DNA of 64,000 nucleotides from JAUXFS01 sp963772635 (lineage in GTDB: Bacteria; Pseudomonadota; Alphaproteobacteria; Rhodospirillales; Defluviicoccaceae), in the NCBI GenBank assembly GCA_963772635.1, contig CAVYYK010000068.1:33292-97291 (forward strand). Reading direction: 5' to 3'. The notes under the pieces were generated by a model, which was given only the letters and a program-made list of their open reading frames with translations, was not told the origin of the DNA and made no database searches. Positions 29,698 through 38,624 of this stretch are shown here, piece after piece; within the stretch, counting starts at the first letter, position 1; each line of letters begins with the position of its first letter. Position numbers and translations under genes: made by a program.

Positions 29698-31155
29698 ATG
29701 AGCTATCTGATTCAAGGCGAGACGGGCGACTGGGAGGTGGTCGTCGGCCTCGAGATCCACGCCCAGGTCGTCTCCCGGGCCAAGCTGTTCTCCGGTGCCG
29801 CCACCGACTTCGGCGCCGAGCCCAACAGCCAGGTGTCGCTGGTCGACGCGGCGTTTCCGGGGATGCTGCCGGTGATCAACGGCATTTGCGTCGAGCAGGC
29901 GGTGCGCACCGGCCTCGGCCTCAATGCGCAGATCAACTTGGAGAGCGTGTTCGAGCGCAAGAACTACTTCTACCCCGACCTGCCCGCGGGCTATCAGATC
30001 TCCCAGTACCAGCGCCCGCTGGTCGGCGAGGGCACCGTCACCGTCGATCTCGCCGACGGCTCGACCAAGGACATCGGCATCGAACGGCTGCACATGGAGC
30101 AGGACGCCGGCAAGTCGCTCCACGACCAGGACCCGCGGCGCACCTTCATCGACCTCAACCGGGCCGGGGTGTCGCTGATGGAGATCGTCTCCAAGCCGGA
30201 CATCCGCACCCCCGAGGAGGCCGGAGCGTACCTGCGCAAGCTGCGCGCGATCATGCGCTATCTCGGCACCTGCGACGGCAACATGGAGCAGGGCTCGCTC
30301 CGCTGCGACATCAACGTCTCGGTGCGCCCGGTCGGCGAGAACGAGCTGCGCACCCGCGCCGAGGTCAAGAACGTCAACTCGGTGCGCTTCGTCATGCAGG
30401 CGATCGAGCGCGAGGCCGAGCGCCAGGTCGGTGTCTATGAATCCGGCGGCGAGGTGGTGCAGGAAACCCGCCTCTACGACCCGGGCAAAGGCGAGACCCG
30501 GTCGATGCGCGCCAAGGAGTTCGCCCACGACTACCGCTATTTCCCCGACCCCGACCTGTTGCCGCTTAAGCTGACCGCCGACGAAGTCGAACGGATCCGC
30601 GCGTCGCTGCCCGAACTCCCCGACCAGCGCAAGCAGCGGTTCATCGCCGACTACGGGCTCTCCGCCAACGACGCGGCGGTGCTGGTGGCGGAGAAGGAAG
30701 CGTCGGAGTTCTTCGAAAAGGTCGCCAAGGGGCGCGACGGCCGCACCGCCGCCAACTGGGTGAATACCAACCTGTTCGCGCTGCTCAACAAGAAAGGCCT
30801 GAGCGTCGCCGACTCGCCGATCTCGGCGGAGCATCTCGGCAAGCTGCTCGACCTGATCGCCGACGACACCATCTCCGGGCGGATCGCCAAGGATGTGTTC
30901 GAGATCATGGCCGAGACCGGTGGCGATCCCGAGGCGATCGTCGCCGAGAAGGGTTTGAAGCAGATCACCGATACCGGCGCCATCGAGGCCGCCGTCGACA
31001 AGGCGATCGCCGCCGGCCCCGAGCAGGTCGCCCAGTTCAAGGCCGGCAACCCGAAGGTGGTCGGCTGGTTCGTCGGTCAGGTGATGAAGGCGACCCAGGG
31101 CAAGGCCAACCCGCAGCAGGTCAACGAGCTGTTGCGGAAAAAGCTCTCGGACTGA
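29698..31155 (+). CDS. gatB: Aspartyl/glutamyl-tRNA(Asn/Gln) amidotransferase subunit B
   Basis: A 485-residue GatB, which activates and amidates Glu-tRNA(Gln) or Asp-tRNA(Asn) together with GatA and GatC. The signature WEVVVGLEIHAQVVSRAKLF opens the protein. LPAGYQISQYQRPL, DLNRAGVSLMEIVSKPDI and DYRYFPDPDLLPL follow. The C-terminal helical YqeY-like tail (GWFVGQVMKATQGKANPQQV) binds tRNA. gatC and gatA are not in this window on either side, so the operon is split here. Confidence 0.95.
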   Translation: MSYLIQGETGDWEVVVGLEIHAQVVSRAKLFSGAATDFGAEPNSQVSLVDAAFPGMLPVINGICVEQAVRTGLGLNAQINLESVFERKNYFYPDLPAGYQISQYQRPLVGEGTVTVDLADGSTKDIGIERLHMEQDAGKSLHDQDPRRTFIDLNRAGVSLMEIVSKPDIRTPEEAGAYLRKLRAIMRYLGTCDGNMEQGSLRCDINVSVRPVGENELRTRAEVKNVNSVRFVMQAIEREAERQVGVYESGGEVVQETRLYDPGKGETRSMRAKEFAHDYRYFPDPDLLPLKLTADEVERIRASLPELPDQRKQRFIADYGLSANDAAVLVAEKEASEFFEKVAKGRDGRTAANWVNTNLFALLNKKGLSVADSPISAEHLGKLLDLIADDTISGRIAKDVFEIMAETGGDPEAIVAEKGLKQITDTGAIEAAVDKAIAAGPEQVAQFKAGNPKVVGWFVGQVMKATQGKANPQQVNELLRKKLSD

Positions 31156-31194
31156 CCGAAAGTACTCGAAGCACCAGAAACGGAGAAGATGGTC

Positions 31195-31447
31195 ATGGCG
31201 GTAACGTCGGTTTTGTTGTTCTTGTTGATCGGTCTGGCCGCCGGCTGGATCGCCTCCGCGCTGGTGCGGGGTGGCGGGTTTCGGGCTGATCGGCAACCTC
31301 GTCGTCGGCGTCGTCGGCGCCTTGATCGGCGGCCATATCCTCAGGTTTTTCGGCATGACCGCCGGCGGCCTGTTCGGCTCGCTTTTCACCGCCATCCTCG
31401 GCGCGGTGGTGCTGTTGTTCCTGATCCGGCTGATCAAGCGGGCGTAA
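31195..31447 (+). CDS. GlsB/YeaQ/YmgE-family small membrane protein, one frameshift
   Basis: An 83-residue membrane protein of the transglycosylase-associated (GlsB/YeaQ/YmgE) family, often induced by stress. The N-terminus SVLLFLLIGLAAGWIASALVRG is in one frame. After an extra T at 31279-31281 the sequence FGLIGNLVVGVVGALIGGHI, then FGSLFTAILGAVVLLFLIRLIKR continues in the next. Three membrane helices with Gly-zipper spacing result. The second ATG (31195) is better spaced from GGAGAAG than the first (31189). Confidence 0.8.
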
Positions 31448-31586
31448 GGCCGCCCCGCCGACCATCCGCCAACGAGGGCCAACGTGCGTCGGCGTTCGCT
31501 TCGGTGCACCATATCGGTGCCTCCGGCAGGCTTCCAGAATCATGGGGCACCCTTTTACGACGAACGCAAGAAATTTGCCCTGAGAT

Positions 31587-32981
31587 TTATTGAAAGAAGT
31601 CGGAAGCGACTCTGACTTCTCTATCTTTTTCTTCCTTATTTTGATTGTCCTTGCTTTTATTCTTGCCCTGATCCGTTGCGCCGGAAGGGAGCAGTTCCGA
31701 GCCCGTTTTGTCGAGGGCCTCTCCTCCGACCCTGGTGATCGCTTTGACGACCTTGTCCGAGACAATGCCGGTGGCGAAGCCGACGATGACCAGGATCGGC
31801 GTACCGATATCGTTGCCCACGAGTTGCAGCAAGTAATAGGCGGCGATGGCGAGGAAAGGTGCCGACAGGAGGTACATGTAATTGTGGATCAAATCCGAAC
31901 GCGCTTGCGCCGCCGCTTCCAGGTGGGGCTTGAGTTCCCTCTCCTGAGGAGCCGAACCTCCCAACGGCGTGGCAAGGATATCGGCGAGTTGCTGGAATGT
32001 GTATCCGCTGCGTTTTTGCAGTCGGATGGATTGTTTGTCGTAACGTTCCTGGATCTTGGGCACCTGCAGGGTCATATTGATGCCGGCACCGAGCATGGCC
32101 AAGGCGATCATATAGAAAGGGACGACGATGCCCCCGTGGACATGGGCGAGAAGCTGTTCCAGATCGCCGCTTGCCGGCTGCAGCCCGTCGACAACATGTC
32201 CGGCGCCGCCGGCGGGGCAGGTCGGGGAGACGGTAGCGGGCGTGACGTCTCCACCGATGTTGAGAAGCCACTGGCTGTTGGCGCCGTCGCCGACCGCCCC
32301 TCTGACCAGCCCGATGGGCGCTTCCTTCATCAATTCTACGAGATAGGGATTACCGGGGACGATCAGGGTGATTGCGAACGGCAAAAAGATCGAAATAAAG
32401 GTGTTGAAATACATCAATCGAAACATCCACGGCATTCTCCGCGGATCGACGCTCAGGCTGAAGAAGACGATCTCGACAACGACTAGTGTGAGAACCGACA
32501 GTACGATCCCTGAAACCCAACCCATGTGCCAGGGCCGCGGCATATTGATGTATTCGCGCGTACTTCCACTGATGGGTGTTGCTTCCGTGCCGTCGGAGCC
32601 TCCTTTGGCATAGCCGTCGAACGTGGCCACGACGACCAAGTGCTTGCAGGCCTCGAGATACGCCTTGAGCCCGGCGATGTTTTCGAACCCAAAAGTCGCG
32701 GTGCCGCCGTCAATTGCGATGGTCCTGTCGGCCACCGCCACATTCGTCAGAAATTCTTCCACCAGCAAATGCATCTGACCAAAGACGTTTTCGGTCCGAC
32801 CTTCGTGCAGAACCTTAACGCTGATTTCGCCGGTTTCCTGCTTTGGCAAATCGACGAAAACGGTCGCCGACTCTGCGCGGAAGAATAGGAACCAGATGAC
32901 GACAGCCATCAACGGATAGAAGGCGACGAGCAGAACGGTCCGCCAGACGTGGGCGCTTTGGCGCATTGGGAAATGCGGCAT
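31587..32981 (-). CDS. Six-helix membrane protein of unknown function
   Basis: Predicted inner-membrane protein of about 464 residues. Helices, in order: RTVLLVAFYPLMAVVIWFLF, a 130-residue extracytoplasmic part, GWVSGIVLSVLTLVVVEIVF, MYFNTFISIFLPFAITLIV, GGIVVPFYMIALAMLGAGI, YLLSAPFLAIAAYYLLQL and TPILVIVGFATGIVSDKVV. A Lys/Glu-rich tail (DQGKNKSKDNQNKEEKDREV) closes it. I chose the ATG at 32981; the frame is open to 33119. The final helix with GIVSDKVVKAI is echoed in the next upstream membrane protein (GLGVKVIYGAFERI). No known family is recognised. Confidence 0.65.
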   Translation of the reverse strand: MPHFPMRQSAHVWRTVLLVAFYPLMAVVIWFLFFRAESATVFVDLPKQETGEISVKVLHEGRTENVFGQMHLLVEEFLTNVAVADRTIAIDGGTATFGFENIAGLKAYLEACKHLVVVATFDGYAKGGSDGTEATPISGSTREYINMPRPWHMGWVSGIVLSVLTLVVVEIVFFSLSVDPRRMPWMFRLMYFNTFISIFLPFAITLIVPGNPYLVELMKEAPIGLVRGAVGDGANSQWLLNIGGDVTPATVSPTCPAGGAGHVVDGLQPASGDLEQLLAHVHGGIVVPFYMIALAMLGAGINMTLQVPKIQERYDKQSIRLQKRSGYTFQQLADILATPLGGSAPQERELKPHLEAAAQARSDLIHNYMYLLSAPFLAIAAYYLLQLVGNDIGTPILVIVGFATGIVSDKVVKAITRVGGEALDKTGSELLPSGATDQGKNKSKDNQNKEEKDREVRVASDFFQ

Positions 32982-33564
32982 TTGTGTATTTTCTGCTGCG
33001 GTTGGGCGGGCGTTCTCGCTCTCTGCCGAACGGTTCGTGTGTGCCTCCGAGGTCGGCCGCCCCTCGACCTGGCGGTGGGGGCTCTGGTCTTCGGGCCTTC
33101 CGACGCCTGCGATCTCCATTTCGCCAGGAGAGGACGTGTTCCTCCGATGGGGCGTCAGTCGCTTGTCGCACGCTAGAACCGGGAATGTTCGTCGTCGGCA
33201 GTCTACCTCGTCGGGCTCTGTTCTCTTGATTTCGGCTTTTTCGGGTTGGTCTTCGGCTGTCGATATTCTTGCTGTCGATCAAGAGTTGATCGGCGTATCC
33301 TTGATATCGCCCATCGACCGTCTCCCATCAGTCGCAACGCCAGTCTGTGGTAGATAAAGCCCCCGGAAGAAAATCGTTTGGATACAATACGAAATATTTG
33401 TGAAGTTTTCAACGCCGGAAAGAATTTGGGTCTCTTGTTCCAAAGACGGCTAGCGCCTGTCATTAGTCGCGTTTTTCGCGGACCCTCATCGCGTAGAGTG
33501 CACTTGGATCTGGACCAGACCGGAAGCCGCGGAGCGTTGGCATCGTGACGCCGACCGTCGAGTG
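32982..33564. other. Gap between two membrane-protein genes
   Basis: About 580 bases. The leftmost 138 bases could extend the six-helix protein to an ATG at 33119. Elsewhere only short antisense ORFs are found, with no ribosome sites or recognised domains. No hairpin or RNA gene is evident. Confidence 0.4.
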
Positions 33565-34311
33565 TTATCGGGCGCCGGCGGCGGGCGTCGGTGCGGGCCG
33601 GCGCCGGACGATCCGTTGGTAGGCCGCTTCGACGATCCGCTCGAACGCCCCGTAGATGACCTTGACCCCGAGGCCGCAGAGGAAGCCGACGCCGGCGCTG
33701 GTCAGGTTGATCATCTCGGAGGTGGTGCCGGTGATCTCGGGACCGCCGTGCAGCCCGAAGCCGTTGACGACGATTCCGGCGAAGGCGGCACCGAGGAAGA
33801 TGCGGGCGCTCTGCCCTTGCAACTGACGGCTGTCGAAACTACCGGCCGCGGCGAGATCGGACAACCGCTTCATCAGGAACACGCACGACCCCACCGCACC
33901 CCAGAAGAACGGATTGAGATACATCAGCGAGTTGGTGGCGAGGAGCGCGACCAGCGCCTGGGCGACCGGCCCGTCGCCGGCGGCGAGGGTGTTCTTGAAC
34001 AGGGGAAGGGTCTCGACGCAGACGCCGAGAAACAGCGAGATCAGGCCGAGAACGACGATCTTGCTCAGATGGCGGCCGACGCGGCGCGCCTCATGCAGGG
34101 TGCGCCCGTTGACGTTGCTCTTGGCGGTGAGGGCGGTCAGCGCCGAATAGTACCTCAGCGTCTCCTTGCCGGCGTCGAGCCTGGCCTTAGCATCGACGGC
34201 CGCCTCGAACCGGTTCACCGCCTCGTACAGCGGGACCAGGATTTTACCCTCGGGATCGAGGCCGCGTTCGGAGGCGTAGTGGATCAGCGCGTTGACTTCG
34301 CACACGGTCAC
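33565..34311 (-). CDS. Four-helix membrane protein of unknown function
   Basis: A 248-residue protein with a soluble helical N-terminus (residues 1-80) and hydrophobic segments SKIVVLGLISLFLGVCVETL, QALVALLATNSLMYLNPFFW, ARIFLGAAFAGIVVNGFGL and SAGVGFLCGLGVKVIYGAF. The apparent start is GTG. The same frame stays open upstream for about 40 codons of plausible sequence (RREPAPDDCFSSFNDA), so the true N-terminus may be longer and a start codon hidden by an error. It is possibly functionally paired with the membrane protein downstream. Confidence 0.6.
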   Translation of the reverse strand: MTVCEVNALIHYASERGLDPEGKILVPLYEAVNRFEAAVDAKARLDAGKETLRYYSALTALTAKSNVNGRTLHEARRVGRHLSKIVVLGLISLFLGVCVETLPLFKNTLAAGDGPVAQALVALLATNSLMYLNPFFWGAVGSCVFLMKRLSDLAAAGSFDSRQLQGQSARIFLGAAFAGIVVNGFGLHGGPEITGTTSEMINLTSAGVGFLCGLGVKVIYGAFERIVEAAYQRIVRRRPAPTPAAGAR

Positions 34312-34528
34312 CGCGTCGTTGAAGCTGCTGAAGCAGTCGTCGGGCGCCGGCTCCCGCCGCTTGCGCCGGCGGGCACTCCCGCCGCGGTCCGCCGCCTGTT
34401 GGTTGTCAGTGACGAGCGTCGGTCCTTGTCGCGGTTCGCGGTAGAGGCTGGGTCATCGCCTTCCCCATGGTCTCGGGTTTCCGATCCCCCAGCCTGACCC
34501 AAACGGGAGTCCCCGTCTGTGAACTGGT

Positions 34529-35002
34529 TCACACTCTCGGGAGTTCCGCCGGCAGCGGAAAGGCGCTCTTGCGCTTGACGACGCCGAAGGTAAAGGCCGA
34601 CTCGATGGTTCCGATCCCCGGGATCGTGGTCAGCGTCTCCTTGACGAACCGTTCGTAGGACTTGAGGCTGTCGCTGACCACATGCAGCAGATAGTCGTTG
34701 GTGCCGGTCGTGGTGTAGCACTCCAGCACTTCGTCGATGTCCTGGATGCGCCGCTCGAACGTCCGGATCAGCTCCTGGGTCTGTTTCTCCAGCCGCACCG
34801 ACAGGAACACGTTGATCGGCAGCCCGTACTTGTCCTGGTCGACCAGCGCCGTGTAGCCGACGATCACTCCCGTCTTCTCCAGGTTGCGGAGGCGCCGCAG
34901 GCAGGGCGACGGCGACAGGTTGACCCGCTCCGACAGTTCCTGGTTGGTCAAACGCGCGTTCGCCTGAAGCTCGCGGACGATCTTGCGGTCGATTGCGTCC
35001 AT
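34529..35002 (-). CDS. Lrp/AsnC-family regulator, likely of methionine gamma-lyase
   Basis: A 157-residue feast-famine regulator. The N-terminal helix-turn-helix is DRKIVRELQANARLTNQELS and VNLSPSPCLRRLRNLEKTGVIVGYTALVD. The C-terminal RAM domain (residues 65-145) binds an amino acid and forms octamers. It is divergent from methionine gamma-lyase with 137 bases between the two starts, the same arrangement as mdeR-mdeA in Pseudomonas putida. A methionine-responsive activator is therefore the most likely role. Confidence 0.9.
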   Translation of the reverse strand: MDAIDRKIVRELQANARLTNQELSERVNLSPSPCLRRLRNLEKTGVIVGYTALVDQDKYGLPINVFLSVRLEKQTQELIRTFERRIQDIDEVLECYTTTGTNDYLLHVVSDSLKSYERFVKETLTTIPGIGTIESAFTFGVVKRKSAFPLPAELPRV

Positions 35003-35139
35003 GCCGGCCTTTATTAGCAGATCCTGCTAAACCTATATCGACTTGAACAAGAATACGCAAGCACATGCCGGCAGACTTGTGAGATAATAGCTCCATGTTG
35101 ATCGATGCGCCGATGACGCGCCAGCCGGGGATGGAACCG

Positions 35140-36410
35140 ATGACCAAGACCGCCAAACATGCCGCAGCCCGTGGATTTGCCACCCGGGCGATCCACGAGG
35201 GGTACGACGAGAGGAGCGAGCAGGGCGCGCTGATTCCGCCCGTCTACATGACCTCGACCTTCGCCTTCGACAGCGCCGAACAGGGCGCGGCGATGTTCAG
35301 CGGCGAGACCCCGGGCCACTTCTACAGCCGCATCAGCAACCCGACCCTCGATCTCCTCGAGCGGCGCTTCGCCAGCCTCGAAGGCGCCGAGGCGGCGCTG
35401 GCGTTCGCCTCCGGCATGGGCGCGATCAGCTCGGTGCTGTGGACGCTGCTCCGCCAGGGCGACGAGATCATCGTCGACAAGACCCTCTACGGCTGCACCT
35501 TCGCCTTCATCCGCTCAGGGCTTGCCAAGTTCGGAGTGACGGCGCGCTACGTCGACATGCGCGACCCGGACAACCTCGCCCGGGCGATCTCCCGCAACAC
35601 CCGGGTGGTCTACTTCGAGACGCCGGCCAACCCGAACATGCGCCTCGTCGACATCGCCGCGGTCTCGGCGATCGCCCGCGCCCACGGGGCGAAGACGATG
35701 GTCGACAACACCTACGCCACCCCCTACCTGACCCGGCCGATCGAGTTGGGCGCCGACATCGTCGTCCATTCGGCGACCAAGTATCTCGGCGGCCACGGCG
35801 ATCTCGTCGCCGGCCTCGCCGCCGGATCGGCCGAGGACATGGCCGCCGTCCGCCTGGAGGGGTTGAAGGACATGACCGGCGCGGTGATGGCGCCGCTGAC
35901 CGCGTTCCAGATCATGCGCGGGATCAAGACCCTGGAACTGCGCATGGACCGCCACTGCGCGTCGGCGCTGACGGTGGCGCGGGCGCTGGAGAGCCACCCC
36001 GCGGTCGACCGCGGTCTACTATCCCGGGCTCGAGAGCTTCGACCAGCACGCCCTCGCCCGGCGCCAGATGCGCGCCTTCGGCGGCATGATCGCCTTCGAG
36101 CTCGCCGGCGGGCTGGCGGCGGGACGCGCGGTGATGAACGCGCTGACGATGATCAAGCGCGCCGTCAGCCTCGGCGACACCGACACCCTGATCCAGCATC
36201 CGGCGAGCATGACCCACTCGGTCTACACCCCCGAGGAGCGCGCCGCCCACGGCATCTCCGACGGCCTGATTCGGCTGTCGGTGGGGCTGGAGACGCCCGA
36301 GGACATCCTCGACGACCTGCTTGGCGCCCTCGATCGGGTCCGCCCCGGGGCAGGGCGGCGGTCGACGAACATCGATGCGATCCCGCAGCGTGCGTGCGGC
36401 GGCGGCGTAG
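35140..36410 (+). CDS. Methionine gamma-lyase, frameshifted
   Basis: PLP enzyme of the Cys/Met metabolism family splitting methionine to methanethiol, 2-oxobutyrate and ammonia. It starts MTKTAKHAAARGFATRAIHE. PPVYMTSTFAF, HFYSRISNPTLDLLERRFA and the PLP-lysine block VVHSATKYLGGHGD are clear. At 36011-36014 an extra G breaks the frame; removing it gives VDRVYYPGLESFDQHALARRQM. A second extra base near 36350 would end the gene at TAG 36410 (about 422 residues). Without it the frame runs on to 36766. 2-Oxobutyrate can become propionyl-CoA and enter the methylmalonyl-CoA pathway present in this window. Cystathionine gamma-lyase is the alternative. Confidence 0.85.
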
Positions 36411-36595
36411 TTTTCCGCGGTCGCCATTCACGCTGGCGGACTTCGTCGAACACCCTAAACTTCAAGCCGCTTGCATCCTGGGAAAACCTCGGTACTTATT
36501 GCATCGGTTTTCATCCCGTCCCTGCTGGCCCTTTCGGGGAGGCGGCGGGGGGAGAAGGGAGGGGACCAACCGATTGTCCGATGGGAGATCACTGC

Positions 36596-36766
36596 ATGTC
36601 GAAATTCGAAGAGCTCAAGAACCACGTCCTCGATCTGGAGAAGGACTTCGAGGCGTTCTACGAAAAGGGTAACAAGGCCGCCGGCACCCGCGTCCGCAAG
36701 GCCATGCTCGCGCTGAAGAAGCTGGCCCAGGACATCCGTACCGACGTCCAGGATAAAAAATCCTGA
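36596..36766 (+). CDS. Histone H1-like Hc1-family small protein
   Basis: A 56-residue basic/acidic helical protein: MSKFEELKNHVLDLEKDFEA, then FYEKGNKAAGTRVRKAMLALKKLAQDIRTDVQ. The FYEKGNKAAGTRVRK block is the hallmark of the bacterial histone H1/Hc1 group, which binds DNA or nucleoid. It is the short form without the Lys/Pro/Ala-rich tail. An ATG after GGGAGA fixes the start. The frame of the methionine gamma-lyase runs into it only because of the frameshifts. Confidence 0.85.
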   Translation: MSKFEELKNHVLDLEKDFEAFYEKGNKAAGTRVRKAMLALKKLAQDIRTDVQDKKS

Positions 36767-36820
36767 CCGCTCGGTCCTGACCGAAGGCTTCGACCGCGGC
36801 GGAGCCTCACCCCTTCGCCG

Positions 36821-37825
36821 CTAGAAAACGACGAAGTCGCCGTTGCCGAGGAAGGCGTGGCTGCCCTTGGCGGCGGTCGACTGCTTGGGATAGCCGAGAT
36901 AGGCGTCGGTGCCCTTGACGATCGGCACGCCATGGGTGACGGCCTTTTCCGCCCACATCCAGCCGGTGCAATGGTTGCAGCCCATCTTCTCCATGCCCGA
37001 GGCCTTGACCTCTTCGATGATGTCGTCGAACTCCGGCTTCCAGGTGTCGAAGATGCTGAGGTGGAGCCCGCCGTAGCAGCCGTAGAGGCGATCATCCTTG
37101 AACGTGTCGCGGGCGAAGTTCAACAGGTTCATGATGCCGGGATGGCCGCAACCGGTGACGGTGACGATCCCCTTGTCCCTGACATTGAAATAGAGGACGT
37201 TCTCGCCGCGGATCTGCAGCAGAAACGGCGCGTCGAACATCCGAATCGCGAGCCCGGGAATGGGGCTGTAGATGCCGGTGCCGTCCTCGCCTTCCGGCCC
37301 GGTCAGCACCAGGGTGCCGGCGTGGGCGGCGTCGTTCTTGCACAGATCGACGCTGCGACCGGCATCGTTCGTGGCCCGATGGTGCGCTTTCTCCATGAGC
37401 AGCGCACGGTCTTCGGCACGCCAGGTCTCCGGTGCGTAGAGGGTTATCGCCGGGTCGTGCTTGAGTGTCGATTCGATGCCCCAGAAATGGTCGAGATGCC
37501 AATGGGAGAGAACCATGAAATCGATCTCGCCCCGCTCGAGCATCCGGTCCACCCCGTGGCGGGCGTAGACGTAGTCCATCCACTCGGTGTTCCAGCCGGT
37601 GTCGAGAAGGATCTTCTTCTCGTCGCCGTCGGGCATCGACACGGTGATCAGCGCGGCGTAACCGCCGGCATTGTCCCGGCCCCACGGGATCGCGTACTGG
37701 CTCCGGTCCGGCCCTCCGTAGGCGAGCATCGTTCCCTTGAAGGTGGCGTCGTCGAACCAGCCGGTTTCGGTCAGCACGTCGATGCGCAGACCTTCCACTT
37801 CACCGAACTCGAGATCGGCTTTCAT
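36821..37825 (-). CDS. Metallo-beta-lactamase-fold hydrolase (MptA-like, COG1237 type)
   Basis: A 334-residue metallo-hydrolase. The zinc motif is FMVLSHWHLDHFWGIEST (HxHxDH). The later TGCGHPGIMNLL and YGGLHLS blocks are typical of the COG1237 branch, related to the archaeal enzyme that opens a cyclic phosphate in methanopterin synthesis. GCNHCTGWMWAEKAV near the end adds extra Cys/His. There is no signal peptide. It is the last gene of a minus-strand trio with the NifX-like and 55-residue genes. The substrate is unknown. Confidence 0.75.
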   Translation of the reverse strand: MKADLEFGEVEGLRIDVLTETGWFDDATFKGTMLAYGGPDRSQYAIPWGRDNAGGYAALITVSMPDGDEKKILLDTGWNTEWMDYVYARHGVDRMLERGEIDFMVLSHWHLDHFWGIESTLKHDPAITLYAPETWRAEDRALLMEKAHHRATNDAGRSVDLCKNDAAHAGTLVLTGPEGEDGTGIYSPIPGLAIRMFDAPFLLQIRGENVLYFNVRDKGIVTVTGCGHPGIMNLLNFARDTFKDDRLYGCYGGLHLSIFDTWKPEFDDIIEEVKASGMEKMGCNHCTGWMWAEKAVTHGVPIVKGTDAYLGYPKQSTAAKGSHAFLGNGDFVVF

Positions 37826-37859
37826 CGGTTTAACCTCTCCCTCCTTGGGTTCGCGGCGA

Positions 37860-38178
37860 TCAATCGGGGTGGGCGAGGAAGTCCCGCACCGCCTCCTTGG
37901 GATCGGCCTTTTCGGTGGTCACCGCCCTGATGCCACGCTTTGCCATGCGGCGGGCGAAGCCGTCACCGAACGATCCGGCGATGACGACATCGACGGTGTC
38001 CAGCGGATGCGGCCCATCCTGGTGGAACTCGTGCATGGCCATTTCCTTGGGCAGATCCAGCCGATCGATCTCCACCGGCTCGCCCGCCGGTTCCGCGCCG
38101 GTAGACGAGGAACCGTCGCGTCCGCCCCGCATGCGGGGTGACCGTTCGAAAGTTCTGGCTGGTGACGGCGATCTTCAT
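37860..38178 (-). CDS. NifX/NafY-family iron-molybdenum-cofactor-type protein, one frameshift
   Basis: A 105-residue dinitrogenase iron-molybdenum cofactor family protein. The N-terminus MKIAVTSQNFRTVTPHAG is in one frame and the main fold (EPVEIDRLDLPKEMAMHEFH, then HPLDTVDVVIAGSFGDGFARRMAKRGIRAV) in the next; one extra base near 38096-38102 explains it. Such small proteins bind Fe-S or Mo-Fe cluster precursors. There is no nif cluster here, so the role is probably metal-cluster handling outside nitrogenase. Confidence 0.8.
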
Positions 38179-38263
38179 GGTCTTCGCTCCGCCTTGAAAC
38201 CGTTGCGGATCGACGAGTGCGGGACTGGTATCGACGCCGTTCCCGCTCTCGCCGTTCGCGTGT

Positions 38264-38431
38264 CTAGCCGCGGCTTGGCCGGGACAGCTCGTATTCGAGA
38301 TTGTGCTGGCCGATGAACACGTTGACCTGGTCCTGGAGTTCGTTCGCCAGGTCGATGGGATCGACGCCGTCCTGGGTGAATTTCTTGATCAGCGCGTGAA
38401 GCTGCTTGGCAAATTCCTCGCGTGTCGCCAT
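38264..38431 (-). CDS. Small protein (55 residues) heading the NifX-like operon
   Basis: Short ORF starting MATREEFAKQLHALIKKFTQ, then DGVDPIDLANELQDQVNVFI, and ending SRPSRG. GAGAGGAGA lies 10 bases before the ATG, a strong site. It is helical and soluble. No family is recognised. It is the first gene after the Rrf2-type palindrome and 85 bases before the NifX-like gene on the same strand, so probably the leading gene of that operon. Confidence 0.6.
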   Translation of the reverse strand: MATREEFAKQLHALIKKFTQDGVDPIDLANELQDQVNVFIGQHNLEYELSRPSRG

Positions 38432-38547
38432 GTCTCGATCTCCTCTCTTCCAAGACCGCTCCCGATGCCGCGGAGAACCGCGCCGGGCTCTCGCTCGCGT
38501 CCGTTCCCCGGCCTCATCGAGAACGCCAATTCTCCCCCTTCGGGAAC

Positions 38548-38574
38548 AAATCAGGTATCTTGCATACCTGATTT
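38548..38574. promoter_or_regulatory. Rrf2/NsrR-type palindromic operator
   Basis: A perfect inverted repeat: AAATCAGGTAT, five bases (CTTGC), then the exact complement. A second, weaker repeat (AGGTA, seven bases, TACCT) follows at 38580-38596 on the same helical face. It sits between the divergent NsrR-like gene and the 55-residue/NifX-like/hydrolase genes. Its size matches the 11-base-arm palindromes bound by NsrR-class dimers, though the sequence differs from the enterobacterial box. Confidence 0.7.
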
Positions 38575-38624
38575 AAATAAGGTATATCATTTACCTGTTT
38601 TTGGCAAGAGGGGAGTTCGCGCCG

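Noticed and set aside
29584..31512. 642-codon antisense ORF over gatB
   Set aside because: Shadow of gatB with His/Arg/Val-rich composition and no family.
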